The notes: generated by a model not told the origin, from the letters alone. Positions 18,520 through 27,679 are shown, counted from the stretch's first letter. The stretch: DNA of 64,000 bases from Thermosulfurimonas sp. F29 (GCF_019688735.1 NZ_JAIFYA010000002.1:372001-436000); one strand, 5' to 3'. Numbers and translations are program-made.

Positions 18520-19809
18520 ATGCACAGGATGTTTTTGCTTTTACTTCTCTGGATCCTGGGGACAAATGGAGTCTTCGCCGCGGGGTTTCAGCTCTTCAAC
18601 GAGGGCTCGGCCCGGGTGATGGGGCTTTCGGCGGCGGTCACCGCCCGCACGGACATGGTGGAGGCCGCCTGGTACAACCCCTCGGCCACGGCCTTCCTCA
18701 AGGCCCCCGAGGTGATGGCCGGCCTCTCCCTGGTCTATCCCACCGTTAAGTTCGAAAACGACCGCGGGCCCAACTTCGACATGGTGGAGAAGGTGCACCC
18801 TCTACCCTTCCTTTACGCGGCCTACCCCCTGAACGAGCGCCTCACCCTGAACCTCTCTCTGAATGTCCCCTACGGGCTGGCCACCGACTGGGACGGCGAC
18901 TGGGCCGGGCGCTACGATGCGGTCTACACCTCGCTTTTCTGTTACTTCATCACCCCTTCGGTGGCGGTGAAGCTCACCAAGAGGCTCTCCCTGGCGGTGG
19001 GGGCCCAGATAGTCTATGCCGACGCCGAGCTGAGGAAATCCGTGGCCCCCACCACCACCGGGGTGGATGTCAAAACCAAGCTTACCGGGGACGACTGGGA
19101 CGGAGGGTTCCTGGTGGCTCTGACCTACCGCCTGCGCGAACACACCACCCTGGGCCTGGTGTACCGTTCTCAGGTCACCCTGGACCTCGAGGGAGACGCT
19201 AAATATTACAACAATGCCCCGGGAACCGTCGCCGTCCTGCCTGCTCCGGGTGGAGGTTTCACCTTCGTGTCGGCTTCTCAAGCCTTCCGCAACGGGGACG
19301 GTGAGGTGTTTCTCGACCTTCCGGACACGCTTTCCTTTGGGATCACCACCCGCTACTTCCGGCGCTGGATCCTGAGTCTGGATCTGATGTGGACGGGATG
19401 GAGCACCTACGAGCAGCTCAAGTACAAATTCGAACACGAGCCCGGAAATCCCACCGGTGCTCCGGGTACGGTCGTCCAGCCCAAGGACTGGGACGATGTG
19501 TGGGCGGTGAGGTTCGGGGCCGAATATTTGCTTAACGACCGCTGGTCTCTCCGCTTCGGCTACGCCTTCGATCCCTCGCCCATAGACGACCGCTACCGGG
19601 GGCCGGAGCTTCCCACCAACGACCGGCACTTCTTCAACCTCGGGGTGGGTTATCGCCGGGGCAACCTCACCATGGACGCCGCCTACACCTATGTGCACAT
19701 GGAGGACGCCAAGCCCGGCACGGCTCCCGAGGCGAACCGATCCAATCTTGACGGTACCTACACCGGGCACGCGCACATCGTGGGCTTTGACCTGAGCTAC
19801 CGGTTTTAG
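18520..19809 (+). CDS. FadL/OmpP1-family outer-membrane hydrophobic-compound transporter
   Basis: 429 residues with a signal peptide (FLLLLLWILG, cleavage near VFAA). The mature protein begins AGFQLFNEGSARVMG, the hallmark N-terminal hatch of FadL/TodX/OmpP1 channels, followed by AAWYNPSATAFL. Repeated amphipathic strands follow and the chain ends in the aromatic FDLSYRF. FadL-type channels move long-chain fatty acids or other hydrophobic molecules across the outer membrane. The acyl-CoA ligase gene starts 2 nt after the stop, which supports fatty-acid uptake followed by activation. Confidence 0.93.
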   Translation: MHRMFLLLLLWILGTNGVFAAGFQLFNEGSARVMGLSAAVTARTDMVEAAWYNPSATAFLKAPEVMAGLSLVYPTVKFENDRGPNFDMVEKVHPLPFLYAAYPLNERLTLNLSLNVPYGLATDWDGDWAGRYDAVYTSLFCYFITPSVAVKLTKRLSLAVGAQIVYADAELRKSVAPTTTGVDVKTKLTGDDWDGGFLVALTYRLREHTTLGLVYRSQVTLDLEGDAKYYNNAPGTVAVLPAPGGGFTFVSASQAFRNGDGEVFLDLPDTLSFGITTRYFRRWILSLDLMWTGWSTYEQLKYKFEHEPGNPTGAPGTVVQPKDWDDVWAVRFGAEYLLNDRWSLRFGYAFDPSPIDDRYRGPELPTNDRHFFNLGVGYRRGNLTMDAAYTYVHMEDAKPGTAPEANRSNLDGTYTGHAHIVGFDLSYRF

Positions 19810-19811
19810 GT

Positions 19812-21557
19812 ATGACGCGGACGCTCGAGCCCTTTCGACCCTCTCGGGGCGAGGGATCCATCCCGGAGGTCTTTTTCCGTTCGGTGCGGGACTTCGGGCC
19901 CCGCAGGGCCCTTTCCATCTTTCGAGAAGGGGCCTACAGGCACCTTACCTACGAGGAATTGGGCCAGAGGGTACGGTGGCTGGCCTCGGGGCTTCGGGCT
20001 CTGGGACTCGTTCCCGGAGAACGCTGCGCCATCCTGGGCCCCAACTCCCCGGAGTGGGCTCAGGCCTACCTTTCCGTCCTTTCCGCCGGAGGGGTGTGCC
20101 TTCCCCTGGACTCCCTCCTCAAGAGTTACGAATTCCGGCATATTCTGGAGGAGGCCCGGGTCCGCTTCATCTTCGTGGCCCCGCGATTTCTAGAAACCAT
20201 TCTGGAGCTGGACGAGGAACTGGGGCTCTTCAGGCGCATAATCCTGCTGGAGAGGGTCTCCGGAGAGTTTCCCGGGAAGGTAACCTTCCTTGAGAGGGTG
20301 TTGGAGGAGGGGCGGAGGCGGGCCCGGGAACCGGTCTTTACCGATCCCGGCAAGGTGGCGGTTCTCATCTACACCTCCGGTACCACCGGCAAGGCCAAGG
20401 GGGTGATGCTCACCCATCGGAACATCGTCTCCGATGTGGTGGCCTGTTATGTGAGTCTCCCCTTTGACGAAAACGACCGTTTCCTCTCGGTGCTGCCCCT
20501 TCACCACACCTTCGAGTGCACGGCGGGATTTCTTCTGCCCCTCTACGCTGGGGCGCACATAACCTTCGCCCGCAGTCTCAAGAGCCGCGACATCCTGGCC
20601 GATCTGAAGGCCTCGCGGGCCACCGTTATGCTGGGGGTTCCCCTTCTCTATCAGAAACTGTACGAGGGGATAGAGCGAGCCGTGCGCCGGGCCCCTCTTC
20701 CGAAGCGTCTTATTTTTCGTTCGCTTCTTCGGGCGGTGGCTGCCGCCGGAAGGATGGTCCGGGAGGAGGCCGCCGGGCGTCTTCTCTTTCGCGGGCTCCG
20801 GGAGAAGGCCGGGCTCGCCCACCTCCGCTTTTTCGTCTCCGGCGGGGCCCCTCTTCCCCCGCATCTTCCGAAACTCTACCGCCGGCTCGGTATAAAGCTC
20901 ATCCAGGGCTACGGCCTCACCGAGGCCAGCCCGGTGCTCACGGTGAATCCCCCCTCGTCCCCCCGCGACGAGAGCGTGGGACTTCCCCTTCCGGGAGTGG
21001 AGGTCAAGGTGCGGGAGCCCGATTCCGAAGGGGTGGGCGAACTCTGCTTCCGGGGGCCCATGGTGATGAAGGGCTACTTCGAAAACCCCGAAGCCACCCG
21101 GGCCGCCTTCGACGAGGAGGGTTTCCTGCGCACCGGGGATCTCGGTTTCGTGGATCGTGAGGGGTATGTGCACATCTGCGGTCGGGCCAAAAATCTCATC
21201 GTGACCCCGGCGGGCAAAAATGTTTATCCCGAGGAGATCGAGGCCGAACTGGACAAGAGTCCCTACATCCTGGAAAGCATGGTCTTCGGATTCCCGCGGG
21301 AGGGGGGAGAGGAGGTCTGGGCGGTGATCGTGCCGGACTACGAGGCCATCGAGCGGGACTTTCGGGGGCGGCACCTCAAGGAGGAGGATGTGGAGAGGAT
21401 CATAGCCCGGGAGGTGCGGGCGCGTATGTCCCCTCTGGCGGATTACAAACGGGTCAAAAGATTCCTCATCAGGGACGAGGAACTACCGAAGACCTCCACC
21501 CGCAAGATAAAGAGACACCTGGTCGTCCCCAGGCTCATCGCCGATCTCCGAAAGTAA
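19812..21557 (+). CDS. long-chain acyl-CoA synthetase (AMP-forming)
   Basis: 581 residues of the ANL superfamily; activates a fatty acid to acyl-AMP and then acyl-CoA. Motifs: the ATP-binding loop IYTSGTTGKAKGVMLTHRNI from about residue 187, FVSGGAPLPPHL, YGLTEASPVLT (A5), RTGDLGFVDREGYV (A7-A8), and near the C-terminus LPKTSTRKIKR with the catalytic Lys (A10). Length fits bacterial FadD-type enzymes. It follows the FadL-like gene with a 2-nt gap, so uptake and activation are encoded together. A hairpin terminator lies directly after the stop. Substrate chain length is not visible from sequence. Confidence 0.92.
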   Translation: MTRTLEPFRPSRGEGSIPEVFFRSVRDFGPRRALSIFREGAYRHLTYEELGQRVRWLASGLRALGLVPGERCAILGPNSPEWAQAYLSVLSAGGVCLPLDSLLKSYEFRHILEEARVRFIFVAPRFLETILELDEELGLFRRIILLERVSGEFPGKVTFLERVLEEGRRRAREPVFTDPGKVAVLIYTSGTTGKAKGVMLTHRNIVSDVVACYVSLPFDENDRFLSVLPLHHTFECTAGFLLPLYAGAHITFARSLKSRDILADLKASRATVMLGVPLLYQKLYEGIERAVRRAPLPKRLIFRSLLRAVAAAGRMVREEAAGRLLFRGLREKAGLAHLRFFVSGGAPLPPHLPKLYRRLGIKLIQGYGLTEASPVLTVNPPSSPRDESVGLPLPGVEVKVREPDSEGVGELCFRGPMVMKGYFENPEATRAAFDEEGFLRTGDLGFVDREGYVHICGRAKNLIVTPAGKNVYPEEIEAELDKSPYILESMVFGFPREGGEEVWAVIVPDYEAIERDFRGRHLKEEDVERIIAREVRARMSPLADYKRVKRFLIRDEELPKTSTRKIKRHLVVPRLIADLRK

Positions 21558-21559
21558 TT

Positions 21560-21591
21560 CCCCCCGTTCGGGTTGACCGGCGGGGGGTTTT
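21560..21591 (+). terminator. rho-independent terminator after acyl-CoA synthetase gene
   Basis: CCCCCCG (21560-21566) pairs with CGGGGGG (21581-21587) across a 14-nt loop and is followed by TTTT. It begins 3 nt after the stop codon and separates this operon from asd. Confidence 0.7.
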
Positions 21592-21643
21592 GCCCTAGAT
21601 TAGAGGCGATTTTCCCAAAAAAAGCAGGGTCGGAGGTTTCGGG

Positions 21644-22669
21644 ATGGGCAAGGAGTTTAATGTGGCGGTGGTGGGGGCCACCGGGGCCGTGGGGCGCATG
21701 ATGATCAGGGTGCTCGAGGAGAGAAACTTCCCGGTAAAGAACCTCCGGCTTTTCGCCTCGGAGAGGTCCCGGGGCGTGAAGCTCAGGTTCCGGGGGGAGG
21801 AGATTCCGGTGGAGGTGCTCTCGGAGACCAGGAGTTTTTCCGGAATCGACATCGCCCTTTTTTCCGCCGGAGGGGCCCGCAGTCTGGAGTACGCTCCGAA
21901 GTTTGCCGCCGACGGGGCGGTGGTGGTGGACAACTCCAGCGCCTGGCGTATGGATCCTGAGGTGCCCCTGGTGGTGCCGGAGGTGAACCCCCACGCCGTG
22001 GCCGGCTACAAAAACAAGGGCATCATCGCCAATCCCAACTGTTCCACCATTCAGATGGTGGTCCCGCTCAAGCCCCTCCACGATTACGGGCGCATAAAGC
22101 GCATCGTGGTGGCCACCTATCAGGCGGTCTCGGGAGCCGGCCAGAAGGCCGTAGAGGAGCTTTCCGCTCAGGTACGGGCCTGGTGTGCCGGAGAGGAGAT
22201 GCCCGATCCCAGGGCCTTTCCGCATCAGATCGCCTTCAACTGTCTGCCGCACATCGATGTCTTTCTTGAGAACGGTTACACCCGTGAAGAAATGAAGATG
22301 GTGAACGAGACCAAGAAGATCATGGAGGACGATAGCATCCGGGTCACCGCCACCACGGTGCGGGTGCCGGTCTTTTACGGGCACGCCGAGGCGGTGAACA
22401 TTGAGACCGAGCGCAAGATCACCCCGGAGAAGGCCCGGGAGCTCCTTTCGAATTTCCCGGGGGTGGTGGTGATGGACGACCCGGGAAACCGGATCTATCC
22501 CCTTCAGATTCAGGCCGCCGGTCGTGACGAGGTCTTCGTGGGCCGCATCCGGGAGGACGAATCCATCGAGTGCGGACTCAACCTGTGGATCGTGGCCGAC
22601 AACCTGCGCAAGGGGGCGGCCACCAACGCCGTCCAGATCGCTGAGATTCTTGTAAAGGACTATTTGTAA
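21644..22669 (+). CDS. asd: aspartate-semialdehyde dehydrogenase
   Basis: 341 residues; reduces aspartyl phosphate to the semialdehyde with NADPH, feeding lysine/diaminopimelate, threonine and methionine synthesis. The N-terminal GATGAVGRMMIRVLEER is the dinucleotide fold, NPNCSTIQM carries the catalytic Cys (about Cys133), and RVPVFYGHAEAVNIE contains the conserved substrate-side residues. Length matches the family. The start at ATG 21644 has a GGAGG site 8-9 nt upstream. The SplB-like gene follows with one base between. Confidence 0.96.
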   Translation: MGKEFNVAVVGATGAVGRMMIRVLEERNFPVKNLRLFASERSRGVKLRFRGEEIPVEVLSETRSFSGIDIALFSAGGARSLEYAPKFAADGAVVVDNSSAWRMDPEVPLVVPEVNPHAVAGYKNKGIIANPNCSTIQMVVPLKPLHDYGRIKRIVVATYQAVSGAGQKAVEELSAQVRAWCAGEEMPDPRAFPHQIAFNCLPHIDVFLENGYTREEMKMVNETKKIMEDDSIRVTATTVRVPVFYGHAEAVNIETERKITPEKARELLSNFPGVVVMDDPGNRIYPLQIQAAGRDEVFVGRIREDESIECGLNLWIVADNLRKGAATNAVQIAEILVKDYL

Positions 22670-22670
22670 T

Positions 22671-23822
22671 TTGGACCGTAACTTCGGGGGGCAACCCCCT
22701 CAACCCTTTATGCTCGAGGAGATCCTGGTGGAGGAGGGGGCCCTCGATTTCGGGCTCACCCGGGAGGTCCTCTCCCGGGCGGGGGATGTCCCGGTAAGGG
22801 TCATCCCCTCCTACAGGGATTATCCTTTTCCCTTTAGGCCCTGGCCCGCGCTCCTTTCCTGGGGAAAACGGAGGCTTTTTCTCGTGCCCTACGCGGGAAG
22901 GTTTTTCCGGAATTGTCCCGGGACCACCCGTTATCTCTGCTGCGGCTACCGGATCTTCCACTTCGGGGAGGGGTGTCCGCTGGACTGCTCCTACTGCATC
23001 CTCCAGGCCTACTTCAACCGGCCGGGGCTCAAGCTCTGGGCCAACCTCTGGGAGGAGGGCTGGCCGGAACTTGAGGCCGCCCTTAACGAGGCCCGCAGAG
23101 ACAACCGCATTCTCCGGATTGGGACCGGGGAGTTCGCCGACAGCCTGGCCCTGGAGCACCTCTGCGGGGTGGCCGAGGAGTTGATCCGCCGCTGGGTCGA
23201 GCTTCCCGCCCCCGCGGTGCTGGAGTTGAAGACCAAGGTGGCCCTGCGGGAGGACTGGTTGCGGAGGCTTCCGGCGGACCCCCGCATCGTCTTCGCATGG
23301 TCTTTAAACGCCCGGACTATCACCCGGAAGGAGGAAAGGGGCTCGGCCTCCCTTGAGGAGCGACTTTCGTCCGCGGCCCGCGCCGCTCGTTCGGGGTTCT
23401 CCGTGGCCTTCCACTTCGACCCCGTAATCCTCTTTCCCGAAACCCTGGAGGCCTACCTGGAGGTGGTGGACCGGATCTTTGCCACCGTCCCCGCGGAGCG
23501 CATCGTCTGGATCAGCCTGGGGGCCCTGCGTTTCATGCCGGATCTCAAGGAGGTGGCCGAGGAACGCCTCCCCGAAACCAGGATCTTCACCGGAGAGTTC
23601 GTGACCGGGCTTGACGGCAAACGCCGCTACTTCCGCCCCCTTCGCACGGAGGCCTTCCGCCGCCTCTGTCGGCGCATCCGCGAACACGCCCCGGAGGTCT
23701 GCGTCTACCTCTGCATGGAAAGCCCGGAGGTCTGGCGCGAGGCCCTGGGGTTTGTCCCCGCGGAACGGGGCGGCCTTCCCCGGATGCTCGACGAGGCCGC
23801 CCGAAGGGTGTGCGGACTTTAA
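22671..23822 (+). CDS. SplB-like radical SAM protein (spore photoproduct lyase family)
   Basis: 383 residues. The radical SAM cluster motif is CPLDCSYC, Cys102, Cys106 and Cys109 in the numbering from the TTG at 22671, with the spacing CxxxCxxC. Upstream CCGYRIFHFGEGC and downstream ILQAYFNRPGL match the spore photoproduct lyase family rather than other radical SAM groups. The true lyase repairs spore photoproduct in Bacillus; here there is no hint of sporulation, so another DNA-repair or unknown reaction is likely. The start is unclear: TTG directly after asd, or ATG at 22710. It overlaps the convergent Uma2 gene by 4 nt. Confidence 0.8.
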   Translation: MDRNFGGQPPQPFMLEEILVEEGALDFGLTREVLSRAGDVPVRVIPSYRDYPFPFRPWPALLSWGKRRLFLVPYAGRFFRNCPGTTRYLCCGYRIFHFGEGCPLDCSYCILQAYFNRPGLKLWANLWEEGWPELEAALNEARRDNRILRIGTGEFADSLALEHLCGVAEELIRRWVELPAPAVLELKTKVALREDWLRRLPADPRIVFAWSLNARTITRKEERGSASLEERLSSAARAARSGFSVAFHFDPVILFPETLEAYLEVVDRIFATVPAERIVWISLGALRFMPDLKEVAEERLPETRIFTGEFVTGLDGKRRYFRPLRTEAFRRLCRRIREHAPEVCVYLCMESPEVWREALGFVPAERGGLPRMLDEAARRVCGL

Positions 23823-24424
23823 TCCCCCTCGGGAAGTCCGGCGTAAAGTTCCGAAAGGGAAAACTCGATCCCGAGACACTCGAGTCGCACCCGGTCCTCC
23901 GGACGGGTATAGACCTCCTCCTCCCATTCCCGCGAGCGTCGGAAGAACATCGCCTCGGGCCGATCCTGGGAGAGGATGAGATATTCTTTAAGACTGGGGA
24001 TCTGAACATAGACGAAGAACTTTTCGAAACGATCAATGCGAGCCGTAGAGGGAGAGGTGACCTCCACGATGAGGCAGGGACTTTCCACAAAAAGCGGATC
24101 CCTATCCTCGGGATCACAGGCCACCACCAGGTCCGGATAATAGAAAAAGTCCCGATCCCTGAGCCGTACACGGAGTTTGACATCCGCTACGAAAACTTGA
24201 CAGTTCTTTCTTTCCGCGGTTGGCCACAACAGATGGGCCAGCTTGACCGTGAGAAGATTGTGTCTCTTGGAGACCCCGGACATGGCGTACACATATCCGG
24301 CCACATACTCGTGTTTGACCTCCGAGGCCTCCTCGAAACGCAGATATTCCTCTACGGAGACCGGCCCGAAAACTCCCTCCCCTTTTCCTTCTATTTCCGG
24401 GACGACGCGCCGGGCCGCCTCCAC
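23819..24424 (-). CDS. Uma2-family (DUF820) putative restriction-endonuclease-like protein
   Basis: 201 residues with the Uma2 plan: a basic N-terminal YLRFEEASEVKHEYVAGYVYAMSG, then the PD-(D/E)xK-like core FYYPDLVVACDPEDRD and CLIVEVTSPSTARIDRFEKF, where the Asp, Glu and Lys/Arg positions are present. Such genes are multicopy in some bacteria; their function is unsettled, and nuclease activity is inferred from fold only. The start is GTG at 24422-24424 behind GGAGGG. Stand-alone, convergent to the SplB-like gene. Confidence 0.82.
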   Translation of the reverse strand: MEAARRVVPEIEGKGEGVFGPVSVEEYLRFEEASEVKHEYVAGYVYAMSGVSKRHNLLTVKLAHLLWPTAERKNCQVFVADVKLRVRLRDRDFFYYPDLVVACDPEDRDPLFVESPCLIVEVTSPSTARIDRFEKFFVYVQIPSLKEYLILSQDRPEAMFFRRSREWEEEVYTRPEDRVRLECLGIEFSLSELYAGLPEGD

Positions 24425-24474
24425 CCCTTCCCTCCGAGATCGTTTCTCTCTTTCATGTTATCATAGTCCCCACT

Positions 24475-25767
24475 ATGGCCAAAACCCTGATCCTGATACT
24501 CCTCTCTCTTTTGTTGTGCTCTTTTTCGGCCGGGGCCTCCTGCCGGAGGTGCCACCGGCTGGAGCTTGACCGGAACCACTCCTTCCCCTGCACCAGGTGT
24601 CACGCCGGGAACCCGAAGGGAAAGACCGCGGAGGAGGCCCATCGGGGGCTGGTTTTGCGTCCGGCCCATCCCCGAAACTGGCGTAAGGCCTGTGGCCCCT
24701 GCCACGCAAAGGAGATCCGAATCCTTATCCGGGCCTCTCATTACACTCTGGCTCCGGCGGTAAACGCCGTGCTTTCCGCCTTCGGCCTCCCGCGGGTGAG
24801 GTCCCTCCTGGAGATTCCCGCACCGAAGAGCATAACCACCAGGGCCGACCTGGTTTACGACCTCCTGCGCCGCCGTTGCCTCAAGTGTCACCTCTTTTAC
24901 CCCGGGGAGGACTATCCCGAGGCCCGTCGGGGCACGGGATGCGCCGCCTGTCACCTGCCCTATGCCGGGGGAAAACTCGCGGATCACCGGTTTCAGAAAC
25001 CCTCCTCCCGTAACTGTCTGCACTGCCACTACGGCAATCGCATCGGATGGGACTACTACGGTTTCTTCGCCCACGATCTTCCCTACGCCTTTCGCACCCC
25101 CCTGGTGGAGGGAGAATTTCCCGCCCGTCCTTGGGGAATAGAGTTCCACGAGATGACCCCGGATGTGCACGCTCGAAAGGGCCTCACCTGTGTGGACTGC
25201 CACGGACGGGCCGAGCTCATGGAGGGTAAGCCCGGGAAGAGCTGCCTGGCCTGTCATCGCAAAGTGAAGGGACGCCGTCCCTTCCACACCGAAAGGGTGC
25301 TTGCCAGGGTCCGCTGTATCGCCTGCCACGCCGTGTGGATGGCCCGGGACGAGGGTCTCTACCTCACCCTCTACGAGAACCCGGACTGGGACGAGTGGCA
25401 GGAGCTCTTCGTGCAGCAGGACGCCGAGATCGAGGCCCAGTTCCGGGAATTCTTCCGGGGAAAGACCCCCAAGGGGATCATGACCGACAGGCTTACGGGA
25501 AAACCGCGCCGGGGAGTGTGGTTCCTGACCCTCGAACGGAGGCGGTTCGAGAGGGTAACCCTGGGGCGGGACCGAGAGGGGCGAGTCTCTCCGGTAAGAC
25601 CCGTTCTGGACCTGCATCTCTCCTATGTCAACGCCGCCGACGAGGTGGTGGTGGAGGACTGGCATCCCGCGGGCTCTGTGGAGCGTCCGGTGAGCCCTCA
25701 TACTGTCGGGCCCGGTGACACCCTTCGGAGCCTGGAGATCCTGAAGCGTCTGGGCCTTTTACCATGA
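24475..25767 (+). CDS. nine-haem c-type cytochrome, exported
   Basis: 430 residues with a signal peptide (LILILLSLLLCSF, cleavage near AGAS). Nine CxxCH haem sites follow: CRRCH, CTRCH, CGPCH, CLKCH, CAACH, CLHCH, CVDCH, CLACH and CIACH, all before about residue 290. The last ~140 residues have no haem site and may form a separate domain (FFRGKTPKGIMTDRLTGKP). It is periplasmic or surface-bound, a probable electron carrier in anaerobic respiration; I cannot match it to a named family. No ribosome site precedes the ATG; TATCAT at 24459-24464 could be a -10. The stop overlaps the next start (ATGA). Confidence 0.88.
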   Translation: MAKTLILILLSLLLCSFSAGASCRRCHRLELDRNHSFPCTRCHAGNPKGKTAEEAHRGLVLRPAHPRNWRKACGPCHAKEIRILIRASHYTLAPAVNAVLSAFGLPRVRSLLEIPAPKSITTRADLVYDLLRRRCLKCHLFYPGEDYPEARRGTGCAACHLPYAGGKLADHRFQKPSSRNCLHCHYGNRIGWDYYGFFAHDLPYAFRTPLVEGEFPARPWGIEFHEMTPDVHARKGLTCVDCHGRAELMEGKPGKSCLACHRKVKGRRPFHTERVLARVRCIACHAVWMARDEGLYLTLYENPDWDEWQELFVQQDAEIEAQFREFFRGKTPKGIMTDRLTGKPRRGVWFLTLERRRFERVTLGRDREGRVSPVRPVLDLHLSYVNAADEVVVEDWHPAGSVERPVSPHTVGPGDTLRSLEILKRLGLLP

Positions 25768-26924
25768 AGGTCCCTTCCGTGCGTCTTTCTCCCCGGGGAG
25801 TGCGCAGGGTCCTTGCCGGCCGCCTGTGGCTCGAGGAGAGGGACCTCGCCGAACGCCCCTCCGAGCCCCCGGGCACGGAGGTGCGCCTGCTTTCACCGGA
25901 GGGATACTTCCTGGCCCGGGGCTACACGAACCCCCGCAGTCGCATTCCCGTGCGCATCTTCTCCCGGGAGGATCAGTCCCTGGATGTGCCCTTTCTTGCG
26001 GAACTCTTCAAACGGGCCCTAAACCTGAGACGAAAAATTTATCCCGGGGAGGAAGCCTTTCGTCTGATCCACGGAGAGGGGGACGGGATTCCGGGGCTTA
26101 CGGTGGATGTTTACGGCGGGGTGATTGTGGTGCAGATCTCCACCGCCGGTCTGGAGAGGCGGCGGGAAGAAATCCTGGCGGCGCTCTCCGGGGTCCTTTC
26201 GCCCTCGGCCCTGGTCCTGCGGAACGATCTCCCGGTGCGCCGGGAGGAGGGCCTCGATCTTTATGTGGAGGTGGTCTCGGGGCGCGTCGATCCCCCCATC
26301 GAGATCACCATGGACGGCCTGCGCTTTCTGGTGGACCCCCTCGAGGGACAGAAGACCGGATTTTTCCTGGATCAGCGGGAAAACCGCCGGTTCGTAAGAA
26401 GGCTCTCCCGGGAGGCCCTGGTGCTGGACCTTTTCGCCTACACCGGGGCCTTCGGGATTTATGCCCTGGCCGGAGGGGCCCGGCGCGTCTTCGCGGTGGA
26501 GCGTTCGGAAAGGGCCCTGGCCCTGGCCGAGGAAACGGCCCGTCTGAACGGTTTCGGGGATCGGTTCTTTCCCATTCCGGGACGGGTGGAGGAGTTCCTC
26601 CGCGAGGCCCCGGATACGGATCTGGTGATCCTCGATCCCCCGGCCTTCGTGAAAACTCATCGGGCCCTTTCCGCAGGACTCGAAAAATACCGGGAGGTAA
26701 ATCGCCTGGCCCTGAGGGCCCTCGGGCGGGGCCTGCTCTTCACCTCTTCGTGTTCACAATTCGTTTCCGGAGAAAAGCTTCTCGAGATCGTGCGAGGGCT
26801 TTCCCGGGGAAGGTCCCTGAGACTCCTCTCCCGCCACTTTCAGGCCCCGGACCATCCGGAGAATCCGGCCCATCCCGAAACGCTCTACCTCAAGGGCTTT
26901 ACCTTCTGGGTCTCCGGGGTTTAA
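25764..26924 (+). CDS. class I SAM-dependent rRNA methyltransferase, RlmI-like
   Basis: 386 residues, RlmI/YccW family, which methylates a cytosine of 23S rRNA (m5C1962 in E. coli). An N-terminal PUA domain occupies about residues 1-75; then EAFRLIHGEGDGIPGLTVD, the family segment GQKTGFFLDQRENRRFV, SAM motif I LDLFAYTGAFGIYAL (about 221) and VILDPPAFVK (about 288). A catalytic Cys is offered by FTSSCSQFV. It is translationally coupled to the nine-haem cytochrome gene by a 4-nt overlap, an odd pairing that may only reflect genome compaction. Confidence 0.9.
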   Translation: MKVPSVRLSPRGVRRVLAGRLWLEERDLAERPSEPPGTEVRLLSPEGYFLARGYTNPRSRIPVRIFSREDQSLDVPFLAELFKRALNLRRKIYPGEEAFRLIHGEGDGIPGLTVDVYGGVIVVQISTAGLERRREEILAALSGVLSPSALVLRNDLPVRREEGLDLYVEVVSGRVDPPIEITMDGLRFLVDPLEGQKTGFFLDQRENRRFVRRLSREALVLDLFAYTGAFGIYALAGGARRVFAVERSERALALAEETARLNGFGDRFFPIPGRVEEFLREAPDTDLVILDPPAFVKTHRALSAGLEKYREVNRLALRALGRGLLFTSSCSQFVSGEKLLEIVRGLSRGRSLRLLSRHFQAPDHPENPAHPETLYLKGFTFWVSGV

Positions 26925-26934
26925 ACTGAAAATC

Positions 26935-27159
26935 GTGATAAAGAATATTCGAAAGTGGAGGGAATTTGAAAGGCGATGGGAGGCGGAACAGCCCGTCGAT
27001 TACCGGGCCAACTATCGGATTTTTATGGAATTGATGGAAATGGCCCGAAAGATGGGGGTATGGCCCCCCTCCGATCCTCTGGAGGGTCTGGAGGTGGATA
27101 TCAAAGTGGCCCGCCTTCTGAATCGTTTTCGTTATGAATCTTCTTCCCGTTCTGGCTAA
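26935..27159 (+). CDS. small conserved-looking protein paired with nucleotidyltransferase
   Basis: 74 residues from a GTG at 26935-26937. Highly charged and helical (KWREFERRWEAEQPVDYR; FMELMEMARKMGVWPPSDP). No domain recognised. Its 3' end overlaps the nucleotidyltransferase gene by 26 nt, the usual arrangement of a toxin-antitoxin-like or abortive-infection pair, so I infer a partner role. The overlap decides that both frames are used. Confidence 0.6.
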   Translation: MIKNIRKWREFERRWEAEQPVDYRANYRIFMELMEMARKMGVWPPSDPLEGLEVDIKVARLLNRFRYESSSRSG

Positions 27160-27679
27160 AATTCTCGATCAGAACGAGATTCCTTACATGATTATCGGGG
27201 GGCAGGCCGTTCTTCTTTACGGAATTCCCCGCCTTACCCGGGATATTGATATCACTCTGGGACTGGAAGCCACATCCGTGGAAAAACTTCTGGAATTGGT
27301 GGAAAGAGTCGGCCTTCAGGTACTGGTAAAAGATCCTCGTCGTTTTGTAGCTGAGACCTGGGTCTTACCCACTCTTCACTCAGAGACGGGTTTGAGGGTG
27401 GATTTTATTTTTTCCTGGAGTCCATTTGAACAGGAAGCCTTAAAGAGGGTTAGGGAAGTAATCATCGAGGGGTATCCGGTAAAGTTTGCTTCTCCCGAAG
27501 ATGTGATTATTCACAAGATGCTGGCCGGAAGACCCCGAGATCTTGAAGATGTACAGGGTATTTTGAGCAAACAAAAGGTGGATTTTGAGAGGATTCGTAT
27601 CTGGCTGGCCCGTTTTTCCGAGGTAGCCGGCCGCGACCTCGTGCAGGAATTCGATCAACTTCTAAAGAAAGCTACCTGA
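27134..27679 (+). CDS. nucleotidyltransferase (AbiEii/DUF6036-like)
   Basis: 181 residues. YMIIGGQAVLLYGIPRLTRDIDI contains the GG...RxTxDID signature of the nucleotidyltransferase fold found in AbiEii-type toxins and related pair systems, with a further acidic residue in RVDFIFSW. The C-terminal half is helical (PEDVIIHKMLAGRPRDLEDV, the conserved K...GRxxDxxD helix). Probable role: NTP transfer to RNA or protein as a defence or toxin module, by analogy only. It overlaps the convergent mrp gene by 8 nt. Confidence 0.75.
   Translation: MNLLPVLAKILDQNEIPYMIIGGQAVLLYGIPRLTRDIDITLGLEATSVEKLLELVERVGLQVLVKDPRRFVAETWVLPTLHSETGLRVDFIFSWSPFEQEALKRVREVIIEGYPVKFASPEDVIIHKMLAGRPRDLEDVQGILSKQKVDFERIRIWLARFSEVAGRDLVQEFDQLLKKAT

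Noticed and set aside
19976-21160. Plus-strand alternate frames within the acyl-CoA synthetase gene
   Set aside because: Low-complexity Arg/Gly/Pro-rich shadows without domains.
22685-22702. GGGGGG-CAA-CCCCC hairpin as a terminator between asd and the SplB-like gene
   Set aside because: No T-run follows, and it lies inside or just ahead of the next gene's start; it more likely affects that start, and I cannot say how.
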